Below, piece by piece: positions 9,795 through 17,523 of a DNA stretch of 64,000 nucleotides. The translations under genes and the position numbers were made by a program. Source of the DNA: Haemophilus pittmaniae (GTDB taxonomy: Bacteria; Pseudomonadota; Gammaproteobacteria; Enterobacterales; Pasteurellaceae); NCBI RefSeq assembly GCF_900186995.1, contig NZ_LT906463.1:1736001-1800000 (forward strand). Direction: 5' to 3'. Numbering within the stretch: position 1 is the stretch's first letter; every line of letters begins with the position of its first letter. The notes beneath the pieces were generated by a model. That model was not told the origin of the DNA. It was given only the letters and a program-made list of their open reading frames with translations, and searched no databases.

Positions 9795-10406
9795 TCACTG
9801 TTTTTTTAATGCCAAGCGGAACGCATTAATCCCACTTTTTAACACCAGTACACTTAACACCATACTTGCCAATGGATCAACCCATAACCATCCCAGAAAA
9901 TAGGCACTTAGACCGGAAAGTATCGCAATAATGGAACCGAATAAATCCGTCAGTACATGTAAATAAGCTGCTTTAATATTGAGGTTGTCATGATCGCTTT
10001 TCAACATTATCCAGGCAACGAAAAGATTTATCAGCAATCCAAGTAAAGCAACACCAAGCATCGGTAATGCCATCATCTCGATGGGATTGTGCCAGCGTTG
10101 AATCGCTTCAACTAAAATCATCAATGCCACAATAATCAATGAGCCGCTATTGAGTAAAGCAATGTATCGTTGTTTTTGAGCGGACAGAAACAGCGCCAAC
10201 AAGGCTAAACATAGCGACAAGCTATCGTTCGCCATGTGTCCGGCATCGGCCATTAATGCCAAACTGTTAAACCAATAGCCACCAATAAATTCAACAACCA
10301 TAAAACCGGTAATGATGGCAAAACTAAAGGCTAAGATTTTTTTATCTTGTGGAATATGCTCATGGGATAAATAAGCATGATGTTCATGGGTATGATGGTC
10401 TGACAT
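9795..10406 (-). CDS. Cation diffusion facilitator (zinc/cadmium-type exporter), lacking the cytoplasmic C-domain
   Basis: Proton-coupled divalent metal exporter of the CDF family in the inner membrane. Metal-site pairs are visible in the second and fifth membrane helices (ALMADAGHMANDS and HVLTDLFGS), and a His-rich N-terminus reads MSDHHTHEHHAYLSHEH. At 203 residues it is about 100 shorter than ZitB/CzcD, because the usual cytoplasmic dimerisation domain is missing. It is first gene of a two-gene operon with the glycosylase, behind a MerR-type promoter, divergent from the merR-like gene. Confidence 0.88.
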   Translation of the reverse strand: MSDHHTHEHHAYLSHEHIPQDKKILAFSFAIITGFMVVEFIGGYWFNSLALMADAGHMANDSLSLCLALLALFLSAQKQRYIALLNSGSLIIVALMILVEAIQRWHNPIEMMALPMLGVALLGLLINLFVAWIMLKSDHDNLNIKAAYLHVLTDLFGSIIAILSGLSAYFLGWLWVDPLASMVLSVLVLKSGINAFRLALKKQ

Positions 10407-10443
10407 ACTGCTCCTAATTGTGTGCTTAATTAACTTGGGATAA

Positions 10444-10474
10444 AGTATAAAGTCCGTAGTAACTACAAGGTCAA
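10444..10474 (-). promoter_or_regulatory. MerR-type promoter with a 19-bp spacer and central dyad
   Basis: On the minus strand, -35 TTGACC (10469-10474) and -10 TATACT (10444-10449) are separated by exactly 19 bases. This is the over-long spacer that MerR-family activators need. The spacer holds the perfect palindrome GTAGT-A-ACTAC (10456-10466). It drives the exporter/glycosylase operon and lies between it and the divergent regulator. Confidence 0.85.
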
Positions 10475-10491
10475 GATTTGATTTAAGAAAG

Positions 10492-10875
10492 ATGAAAATT
10501 CACGAACTCAGCAAACAAAGTGGCATTCATTTAGAAACCATCCGTTATTATGAAAAAATGGGCTTAATGCCAGAGCCTAAACGTCTGGCAAATGGTTATC
10601 GAGATTATGATGAAGCCAGTTTGAAACAATTAAAGTTTATTAAAACCTGCCGAGCGTTAGATTTTAGCCTGGCTGAAATTAAGTTCTTTAATGAGCTGAA
10701 AACGCAACAATCTCAACATTGTGAAGTGGATAGTATGTTGGCAAAACATTTGGTTTCAGTCGAAGAAAAAATTGCTGAATTAACGGAGATTAGAAATTTC
10801 CTACAAGGTTTGATTACCGAAGGTGATCATCAAGCCGCAGATTGTAGAGCAATGGCGCAATTAAAAGCCTATTAA
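10492..10875 (+). CDS. MerR-family metal-responsive regulator (CadR/PbrR/ZntR-like)
   Basis: Metal-sensing transcription activator of 127 residues. The N-terminal winged helix reads MKIHELSKQSGIHLETIRYYEKMGL, followed by a coiled-coil dimer helix and a C-terminal segment with two cysteines (HCEVD near residue 80, and DCRAM near the end). The Cys placement resembles the cadmium/lead sensors, but the metal cannot be fixed from sequence. It is divergent from the CDF operon whose promoter fits this family. Confidence 0.88.
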   Translation: MKIHELSKQSGIHLETIRYYEKMGLMPEPKRLANGYRDYDEASLKQLKFIKTCRALDFSLAEIKFFNELKTQQSQHCEVDSMLAKHLVSVEEKIAELTEIRNFLQGLITEGDHQAADCRAMAQLKAY

Positions 10876-10897
10876 ATACTGTCTAAAAAATATAAAA

Positions 10898-10922
10898 AAT
10901 CCGCACCTTGATGTGCGGATTT
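10898..10922. terminator. Bidirectional terminator between the merR-like gene and the NnrS-like gene
   Basis: ATCCGCAC pairs with GTGCGGAT across a six-base loop, with A/T runs on both sides. It serves the two convergent genes. Confidence 0.85.
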
Positions 10923-10926
10923 ATCA

Positions 10927-12027
10927 TTATTCCGGATCATCCGTAAAGGCATTGTTTCGGAATATCGGTACGAAAGTCGCCAAATACAGTCCAAATGCAC
11001 TAGCGATCAAAATAGCCGGAATAGTAATAAAAAACATCTCATCCACATACATTAAACAAGCACGTGCAATGGCTGCGGTGAAAAGGCAAAGCAGGGCCAG
11101 CCGGCAAAGTTTTGGATAATCCAGTTTGGTAAAGCCACTATGCCATAATCCTGCGGTGAGCCAGATCATCATTATGCTACCGAGAATGCCGCCAAGTGTA
11201 ATCATATGTAATGGATCAGCGGTGGATTCATCGAGTAATTTTGCCATACCTATCCACAGATAGCCGATTGCTGCAAACAGTTGAAGAAAGTAATAGATGC
11301 GTACGTAATGTTTACGTAGCAATTCGTAATGATGCAATTCGCGTAATTTAGCCAGCAGGATAAAGCCAACTGCAAAGGCTGTAAAAACGGTAGTTTGCGC
11401 AGGTAACCAAAGTTCAGCTGCCGTATGAAGCAATAAAAATATAATCGCGATATTTTTATACACGACATTTGGGATAAACACGGGATCTTTTAAATGACTT
11501 TCCTTCAGTGCTTCCGCCCCTAATAACACACTCACCCGAATAGACACAAACATCACTGCCGCCATATTTAAATGCACTTGTGCCCGCAATAATTTCAAGC
11601 TATCGCTCATAGCATAAGCAGTCTGACAAACCATAAATGCCGCAAGTAACATCAGCAGAGTAAAATTGTCGGTATTGTGATCCAACCAAAACAGCCAACT
11701 GCAAAAAAGTAACAACGCTAACCAATACGCAGCGACTAAAAACGAGGCAGTTTGTGGGGAAAATGGCAATAACATCAATCCCGCAAGTAAGAGTATGGCT
11801 AAAATGATGGCAATAGGTTTTAAGTTGCCTTTGTAATCCGTCCATTCAAGCATGGATGCGGTAAGAAATCCGCCATATGCGGCCGGTAGCATAAACTCTA
11901 AGAAAATTTTGCGGTGTAACACAATCGCATCATCTGGACTGATGAAAAAAATCAATGCACCAACAATCGCTAGAATGGCCGCACCAACAAAAAACGGTCG
12001 CATCGGATGACTAAAGAAATTATTCAT
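10927..12027 (-). CDS. NnrS-family haem/copper-type membrane protein
   Basis: Multi-pass inner membrane protein of the NnrS family, linked in other bacteria to nitric-oxide stress and respiratory metal handling. The family features are visible: HPMRPFF at the N-terminus, GGFLTASMLEWTDYKG, and the later HMITLGGILGSIMMIWLTAG with conserved histidines. I start at the ATG at 12027, not the longer frame. It has an AAGGAA site and overlaps the end of the ATPase gene (ATGAATAA), which shows translational coupling. It has 366 residues and is the last gene of the ABC operon. Confidence 0.82.
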   Translation of the reverse strand: MNNFFSHPMRPFFVGAAILAIVGALIFFISPDDAIVLHRKIFLEFMLPAAYGGFLTASMLEWTDYKGNLKPIAIILAILLLAGLMLLPFSPQTASFLVAAYWLALLLFCSWLFWLDHNTDNFTLLMLLAAFMVCQTAYAMSDSLKLLRAQVHLNMAAVMFVSIRVSVLLGAEALKESHLKDPVFIPNVVYKNIAIIFLLLHTAAELWLPAQTTVFTAFAVGFILLAKLRELHHYELLRKHYVRIYYFLQLFAAIGYLWIGMAKLLDESTADPLHMITLGGILGSIMMIWLTAGLWHSGFTKLDYPKLCRLALLCLFTAAIARACLMYVDEMFFITIPAILIASAFGLYLATFVPIFRNNAFTDDPE

Positions 12028-12712
12028 AGTAATGGATTCCTTGAAATTCACGTGCAACTACGGCTTCTTCAAAGGCTGAATTACGTTCGGATAATGGCGT
12101 TGGCAAAGTAATCACATTTTGCACATCCATACCCTTTGGCGAAAGTTGCATAATTTCTCGACTTAAGCGAACAGCTTCAAAACGATCATGTGTCACCAAG
12201 ATACAAGCCATGCCTTGTTGCTCTATTTTCTCTACCAACATAGCGGCTAAAATATTACGCAAATCACGATCTAAACCGACAAAAGGTTCGTCCAATAAGG
12301 CTAAATCACAGCCGCATAGTAATAGACGCAAAAATGCCACGCGTTTTGCCATACCGCCCGATAATTCGGTCGGGTATTTATTCAAATCCCCAGAGGAAAG
12401 CCCGATCTTTTCTGCCAGCGCAATGATTTCATTTTCATTAGGATTATCCATAAAAATGGCGATATTCTGCATGGCAGTGAGATTTTCTAATAGACGATTT
12501 TCTTGAAACAGAAAGCCTGTTTTACGGAATGTATTATTGATTTCGCCTGATTTTGGTGTTTCTAAACCTGAAATTAAACGCAGTACAGTAGTTTTGCCAC
12601 AACCGCTTGGGCCGAATAAGGTTTTTACTTCGCCTGGTTGTAAATCCATACTGAAATCGCGCACGATAGGATCGCGGAGAATTTCAAAACGCACATTCTT
12701 TAAACTCAGCAT
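12020..12712 (-). CDS. ABC transporter ATPase, nitrate/sulfonate/taurine type
   Basis: Nucleotide-binding subunit. Walker A GPSGCGKTT, Q-loop FLFQENRL, signature LSGGMAKRV and Walker B LALLDEPF are all intact. The ATG at 12712 overlaps the permease stop as TAATG, with GGAG upstream, so I use it in place of the upstream in-frame start at 12724. It has 230 residues. It couples to the permease encoded just before it and to the Tat-exported binding protein. Confidence 0.88.
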   Translation of the reverse strand: MLSLKNVRFEILRDPIVRDFSMDLQPGEVKTLFGPSGCGKTTVLRLISGLETPKSGEINNTFRKTGFLFQENRLLENLTAMQNIAIFMDNPNENEIIALAEKIGLSSGDLNKYPTELSGGMAKRVAFLRLLLCGCDLALLDEPFVGLDRDLRNILAAMLVEKIEQQGMACILVTHDRFEAVRLSREIMQLSPKGMDVQNVITLPTPLSERNSAFEEAVVAREFQGIHYYE

Positions 12713-13509
12713 TATCTTCTCCACGGCATAAACAGGATTTCCAATGGCTTGGTAATCAAATATTCAAAGAGGGAAACAAACACAATCACCAACAGCACAT
12801 AAGCCATGACTGTTGAAGTATCTAACATGGCTCTAGCATCGGCAATTTTCGCACCCACCCCCTCATTGGCTCCCAAAAGCTCTGCCATAATTACCACTTT
12901 TACGCCCATCGCAACCGCCACGCCAATGCTGGAAATGACATAGCCTGTGAGATGGGGAACGTACAAATAGCGGATTTTTTTCCACAATCCGAGTTTGTAC
13001 GCATCAAACAATTCTTCATGTTGTTTGTTTACACTTGCCATACCCATAGCGGCACTGGCAAAGGTCAGCGGAGCGACTAATACGATAATGGTAAATAGCA
13101 CACTTGGGTTGCCAAAGCCAAACCAAAATAAGGCCATCACAACCCAAATAATTGGCGGCATGGCTAATAAAATCGTAATTACGGGTTTGAGCAATGCCAT
13201 AGCGGTTTTAAAGCTGCCCGCAATCAGCCCCGCGGCTAAGCCAGCGACTAATGCAATGGTAATGCCCACAACGGAACGCCATAGTGAAATACCGATTTCG
13301 TTTTGTTGGAAATTTTCAAGCAGCTCAAGGGCTTTTTGAAAAACATCCGCGGGAGCCGGCAACATAAACTCACCAAATACCACGCTGCCCCATGCCCACA
13401 GTGCGACAACCATCATTGCCACACTCAAGCCGGCAAAACCGCTCCAGAGGTAGTCGATAATGTAAAACAACACTGGTTGCGGTTTACGGATTTTGTCTGT
13501 TTTAATCAT
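12712..13509 (-). CDS. ABC transporter permease, nitrate/sulfonate/taurine type
   Basis: Inner-membrane permease of 265 residues with about six hydrophobic segments. The ATPase-contact loop reads ELFDAYKLGLWKKIRYLYVP. The family is that of SsuC/TauC/ThiX. The substrate is unknown. The gene is 21 bases downstream of the binding-protein gene and overlaps the ATPase gene. Confidence 0.87.
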   Translation of the reverse strand: MIKTDKIRKPQPVLFYIIDYLWSGFAGLSVAMMVVALWAWGSVVFGEFMLPAPADVFQKALELLENFQQNEIGISLWRSVVGITIALVAGLAAGLIAGSFKTAMALLKPVITILLAMPPIIWVVMALFWFGFGNPSVLFTIIVLVAPLTFASAAMGMASVNKQHEELFDAYKLGLWKKIRYLYVPHLTGYVISSIGVAVAMGVKVVIMAELLGANEGVGAKIADARAMLDTSTVMAYVLLVIVFVSLFEYLITKPLEILFMPWRR

Positions 13510-13530
13510 GTGATGTGATTCAGTTTTAAA

Positions 13531-14508
13531 TTAAGCTAAGAAGAATTTTTCATCCGGTAATTTACCGCCTAAGAGTTTTGGATTGAATTCCATCAAAGTT
13601 TCATAGAATTGCATGATTTCATTTTTCAGTTCACTGGCTTTGGTCACCGTTAAACGAGCCCCCTCTAAGCCCATTTCAATGGCAGATTCCGGCGCAGGCA
13701 GATAATTGGCGCCGATTTCAGCCGCGCTTTTGCGATTAGCCATAATCCAACTTAACGCATCGCTTAAATCTTGGTGGAATAGATCAAATTGCGCCTTGTG
13801 TGCATGGAAATATTCTTCATTGGCAATAATCCCGGCCATTGGAATAAGTGGTTTGGTGTTAAATGCCTGTCCCCATTCTTTTATTAAATCGAAGCCCTGT
13901 ACAATATCAACACCAAACATCTTGCCCTTAAGCACTACAGCACTAGCCATCGGCTCCGGCAAAACTGCCCCATGGAAATCCTTAAGTAAGAATAACCCAA
14001 GCGCTTCGGTCGGTGTTGCTGCATAAGTAATTTCCAATTTATTGATATCAATATTGAGTTTTTTCAGCAACGCTTGTAACACAATATCCGGCATATCATT
14101 TTTAAATGGTACAAGGATTCTTTTCCCGATTAATTCTTGTGGCGAAGTAATAGCGCCACCTTTGCACATTAGCTGCGTAATACCATTGGTCAGAATATTC
14201 ACCATGCCGACGTTCTGCCCTTGATTACGCAAATTCACGCCTACATTACTAGGGCTCATCATGACTTTAAATTGCCCACTTGCCACACCTGCACGTAGCT
14301 GATCCGGCGAACGCCAAATCTCTAATGCTACATCTGATTGTTTTGCTAATTTACCTTGTGCAGCCGCCACTGCAATCGTCACACTTGGCATTGCCGGTGC
14401 ACCATAAATGGTAAATTGCTCTTTCGCTGTAGCCAATAATGCAGGGGAGATCCCTGCCGCTGTAAGTGCTGCTGTCATTCTTAAAAAATCACGTCTATTA
14501 AGTGCCAT
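13531..14508 (-). CDS. Tat-exported ABC substrate-binding protein (NMT1/SsuA-like fold)
   Basis: Periplasmic solute-binding protein of 325 residues, first gene of the operon. The N-terminus carries a twin-arginine motif (NRRDFLRM) followed by a hydrophobic stretch and ALLA, so it is probably exported folded by Tat, possibly with a bound cofactor. The body has the two-lobed NMT1/SsuA pattern (GAPAMPSVTIAVAAAQGK, GKRILVPFKND). A strong AAGGAG site precedes the ATG. The ligand cannot be named; the downstream NnrS-like gene suggests metal, haem or nitrogen-oxide physiology and not sulfonates. Confidence 0.85.
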   Translation of the reverse strand: MALNRRDFLRMTAALTAAGISPALLATAKEQFTIYGAPAMPSVTIAVAAAQGKLAKQSDVALEIWRSPDQLRAGVASGQFKVMMSPSNVGVNLRNQGQNVGMVNILTNGITQLMCKGGAITSPQELIGKRILVPFKNDMPDIVLQALLKKLNIDINKLEITYAATPTEALGLFLLKDFHGAVLPEPMASAVVLKGKMFGVDIVQGFDLIKEWGQAFNTKPLIPMAGIIANEEYFHAHKAQFDLFHQDLSDALSWIMANRKSAAEIGANYLPAPESAIEMGLEGARLTVTKASELKNEIMQFYETLMEFNPKLLGGKLPDEKFFLA

Positions 14509-14536
14509 ATTTATCTCCTTAAAATCGCCATCTATT

Positions 14537-14555
14537 GATAATAATTTTTATTATT
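14537..14555 (-). promoter_or_regulatory. Fur-box-like element upstream of the ABC/NnrS operon
   Basis: Bases 14537-14555 read GATAATAATTTTTATTATT. They agree with the 19-base Fur consensus (GATAATGATAATCATTATC) at 14 positions by my count. The site is about 30 bases upstream of the binding-protein ATG. AT-rich dyads arise by chance in this genome, so this is only a candidate. Confidence 0.4.
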
Positions 14556-14719
14556 ATGCTAATCCCGACAAATAAAGTAAAGAAATGTAAAAGCACTCTA
14601 CTGTAGGAAATGCTTTTACAGATAAAAATTTTTCGATTTGGTTAACTTAAAAGTAAATTGAGAGGTATTGAAAAGAAGGCAAATAATATTTGTAGTGAAA
14701 GAATTACTAAATTTTTTCG

Positions 14720-15079
14720 TTACTTCGTCAAATCATAACTCCAATCCAACAACTTGAAGATTTCTTCGGTTTCTACGCCATGATCTAATACAATCGTTAG
14801 CCAATGGGTTTTGTTCATGTGATAGGCAGGTAAGAAATTAGGCGATTGTTGTAAGATGCTTACCATATCGGGTGGACATTTAAGATTGATAAAATCAGTC
14901 TCCCCTTGTTCTTTTAAACCAAGTTTAGTTTTACTGATTTTGCCAATAAGCGCATACCATTTCCCTTTAGCATTACCATGGCGCAAGATAGCGTATTCAG
15001 GAAATTTTGCCCAAAGATATTCCGGCTGCGTAGCATATTGATTAGCTGCATAATTAAAGAGTTGTTGTGATTGGCGCAT
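14720..15079 (-). CDS. MmcQ/YjbR family protein
   Basis: Small cytoplasmic protein (119 residues) with the YjbR fold, related to double-wing DNA-binding proteins. Recognisable segments are WAKFPEYAILRHGNAKGKWYAL, INLKCPPDM and PAYHMNKTHWLTIVLD. The function of the family is not settled. It stands alone, with a GGAG-like site before the ATG. Confidence 0.85.
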   Translation of the reverse strand: MRQSQQLFNYAANQYATQPEYLWAKFPEYAILRHGNAKGKWYALIGKISKTKLGLKEQGETDFINLKCPPDMVSILQQSPNFLPAYHMNKTHWLTIVLDHGVETEEIFKLLDWSYDLTK

Positions 15080-15223
15080 GGTTTGCTCCTTGAATGAGGA
15101 TTTCGGTTATTATCATTCGTAGAATAATAAAAACAAAGGCAGCTTGAAAATTAAATTTCAAACTACCTTTTACATTTCTAAAAACGGTCAAATTTTTAAA
15201 TCCAATCGCTTGTTCTATCTCAA

Positions 15224-15328
15224 TTATTTACACTCAAAGCTTTCAGGCTTATTCTCATCGCCGCCGATATAGGTAGCGACTTTCGGATAGGCGCAAATTG
15301 GCATTTGTTTGTTCGGGAAGTTTTTACC
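15224..15328 (-). pseudogene. Remnant: C-terminal end of a tannase/feruloyl-esterase-family protein
   Basis: A short frame with no start ends NKQMPICAYPKVATYIGGD and then ESFECK and a stop. This matches the conserved C-terminal end of the tannase/feruloyl esterase family (Cys-Pro-Tyr-Pro ... Tyr-Gly ... Phe-x-Cys). Only about 34 codons are left. The rest of that gene is missing, and it abuts the decayed DsbA-like gene. I infer deletion during gene decay. Confidence 0.55.
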
Positions 15329-15354
15329 TTTTGCCCTCTTTCCTTTTCTTCAAA

Positions 15355-15935
15355 TTACCGCAAACTTTCTGAGCTAATTTGTCGCCAACCTTGCTCAGTT
15401 TCTTCCACTACAAGCGGCACTCCGCTGACACCGAATTGTTGTGCAATATTGGCCCCTTCAGCATACGCTGCTTAACCAGTTGCTCGATTGCAGGATCTTT
15501 TAAAATTTGGACTGCTTATATACAACCAATTTCGTGTAAAATCTCAGCCAATACATCTAATTTTGCTGTATCCAAACCTGCTTCATAGCATGCTTTTTGA
15601 AATGCACGTAATGCTTCCAATTCACAAGTTGGCTCAGTGGCTTGTACTGCAGTTAAAGCCTGTACCAAGAAAAAAGAATTTAAATTGGTCGGCTGTTGCA
15701 AAATGTTTTGGTGATAGCTTTCGCTGAACGGTAAGCCTGCAAGTTTTGCAATATGTTGATCATTTTTCCAGGCATATTCTGAGCAATCTGGCTACATGAC
15801 TTTATCACGGCAAAATAACCCTGTTGGAATGAGTTTCACATCAGCTGTTTGCGATAATTTTAAAATGCCGTCTGAAATGGCGTAGCACTACCCGCAAAGC
15901 GGATCGAACAAATAAAGAATGGTTTGTTTGCTCAT
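15355..15935 (-). pseudogene. Decayed DsbA-family thiol oxidoreductase-like gene
   Basis: Starts MSKQTILYLFDPLCG with a good ribosome site, 13 bases after ygiD. The CGWCY active site is broken because the Trp codon is TAG. A second TAG follows after the codons for KVM, a TAA lies at about 15516, and a one-base loss near 15460 shifts the frame. The C-terminal end still reads FGVSGVPLVVEE in another frame. The remaining text fits the cytoplasmic DsbA/FrnE-like family of about 200 residues. It is clearly non-functional and was co-transcribed with ygiD. Confidence 0.85.
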
Positions 15936-15948
15936 GATTTTTTCCTTT

Positions 15949-16734
15949 TTACTCCACTAAAACCGACATCATGCTGAGCGATCCGGCAATCAAATTATCG
16001 TTGAAAAACGTAATCTTATCTTGCGGTTCACGTAATGCCATGATGTACAGTAATGGCAAGTAATGATCAGGTGTTGGCACAGAAAGCTCGGCTTTTTCAC
16101 CTAACTGCTCATAATGCACTAAGGTTTCATCATCTTGTGTCGCAATCGCTTGATTGATTGTTTCACGGAAAGCAAACGCCCAATCATACCCGGCACCGAT
16201 TTGGTCGATATGTTCCCAGCTTATTGCTCTCAGATTATGCACAATGTTGCCACCACCGATAATCAACACACCTTGTTCTCGCAAGGCAGATAATTTTTTC
16301 GCCAAATTGAAATGCCATTCTGCCGATTGCAAACGGTTAAGACTCAGTTGCACCACGGGAATATCCGCATCAGGATAGAGAAATTTCAACACCGCCCAAG
16401 CGCCATGATCAAAACCACGCGTTGGATTTAGCTCAACATTTTCTGGCTGTAATAACGACTGCACTTGCTCCGCTAGCTCAGGCGAACCTGGCGCAGGATA
16501 TTGCACTTGGCTGAGTTCATCGGGTAAGCCGTAGAAATCGTAAATCATTTCGGGGTGTTCACCTGAGGTTACCTGCAAACGGCTACTATACCAATGTGCG
16601 GAAATCATCAAAATGGTTTTGGGTTTGGCAAACTTTTGCGTAATTAGGCTGAAATTCTGATTGAACGGGTTTTCTTTATCTAACGCATTCATCGGACTAC
16701 CATGCCCAACAAACAATACAGGCATTTTTTTCAT
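15949..16734 (-). CDS. ygiD: YgiD-type 4,5-DOPA extradiol dioxygenase
   Basis: Class III extradiol ring-cleaving dioxygenase family, metal-dependent and cytoplasmic. It has 261 residues. Typical segments are LFVGHGSPMNAL (first metal histidine), MISAHWYSS, RGFDHGAWAVL and IGGGNIVHNLR, then PTPDHYLPLLY near the end. The physiological substrate in bacteria is uncertain. The decayed DsbA-like gene follows on the same strand. Confidence 0.88.
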   Translation of the reverse strand: MKKMPVLFVGHGSPMNALDKENPFNQNFSLITQKFAKPKTILMISAHWYSSRLQVTSGEHPEMIYDFYGLPDELSQVQYPAPGSPELAEQVQSLLQPENVELNPTRGFDHGAWAVLKFLYPDADIPVVQLSLNRLQSAEWHFNLAKKLSALREQGVLIIGGGNIVHNLRAISWEHIDQIGAGYDWAFAFRETINQAIATQDDETLVHYEQLGEKAELSVPTPDHYLPLLYIMALREPQDKITFFNDNLIAGSLSMMSVLVE

Positions 16735-16984
16735 ATTTTCTCCTCGCTATTTGATAGGGCAGATAGTACGGTTAAATCTTTATGTAAAAAATATCTGTTG
16801 ATGAACAACATCTTTTACTAATTGGAAATAATGAATTGTAAGGCTTAGAGATATTAGTGTATTGAATTGAGAAAATATTAAAAAGCACGGTTAAATTTTA
16901 CAAAGATTTTACTTAATTTTTACTTTATTTACAGTTTATTATCTTTATATTTAGGCGTATGATGACTATTAGTTTTACATACCC

Positions 16985-17000
16985 CCTAAATTTATTTAGG
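16985..17000. promoter_or_regulatory. Perfect dyad upstream of the rhodanese gene
   Basis: CCTAAAT-TT-ATTTAGG is a perfect 7-bp inverted repeat ending 33 bases before the rhodanese ATG. It is placed where an operator would sit. No regulator can be named. Confidence 0.35.
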
Positions 17001-17033
17001 TAAATATATTATTTCTATTTAATAGGAGATTGA

Positions 17034-17405
17034 ATGATGAAAAAATTATTCACAGCAGTACTTTCTGCGGCGGCCATTGCTGTACCTTTTTTTGCTTCTG
17101 CGAATACTGCACCACAAACAGAACAAAGTATGGTGCAACCGGAAAAAGCAAAAGGTGTTTGGATCGATGTGCGTTCTGCCGAAGAATTTAATGCAGGCCA
17201 TTTGCAAGGTGCAGTAAATATTCCACACAATAAAATCGTTGAAGGCGTTAAAGCTGTTAGCTCAGATAAAGATGCGCCAATTAACCTTTACTGCCGTAGC
17301 GGTCGCCGTGCCGAAGCAGCACTAATCGAGTTGAAAAATGCAGGCTACACCAATGTAACCAACCATGGCGGTTATGAAGATTTGGTTAAAAAAGGCTTAA
17401 AATAA
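17034..17405 (+). CDS. Periplasmic rhodanese-domain sulfurtransferase (PspE-like)
   Basis: Single rhodanese domain of about 100 residues behind a Sec signal peptide (MMKKLFTAVLSAAAIAVPFFASA, cut near residue 23). The active-site loop CRSGRR and the preceding VWIDVRSAEEFNAGHL are intact. It transfers sulfane sulfur to thiol or cyanide acceptors in the periplasm. An AGGAGA site precedes two adjacent ATG codons at 17034 and 17037. It is monocistronic and divergent from ygiD. Confidence 0.9.
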   Translation: MMKKLFTAVLSAAAIAVPFFASANTAPQTEQSMVQPEKAKGVWIDVRSAEEFNAGHLQGAVNIPHNKIVEGVKAVSSDKDAPINLYCRSGRRAEAALIELKNAGYTNVTNHGGYEDLVKKGLK

Positions 17406-17425
17406 ATAGTAGATCATTTAAAGTA

Positions 17426-17460
17426 AAAATCCCCTAGATTAACCATCTGGGGGATTTTTA
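17426..17460 (+). terminator. Terminator after the rhodanese gene
   Basis: AAAATCCCC pairs with GGGGATTTT, and an inner AGAT/ATCT extends the stem. T-rich sequence follows. Confidence 0.85.
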
Positions 17461-17523
17461 TATAAGGAGCAGTCAAATAGTTAAGTATTTTTACAAATTA
17501 TCTTTAAAACTCAACTGCTTATT

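Noticed and set aside
15516-15701. 61-residue open frame read as a separate gene
   Set aside because: It is the middle part of the broken DsbA-like gene, in the same frame as the upstream part.
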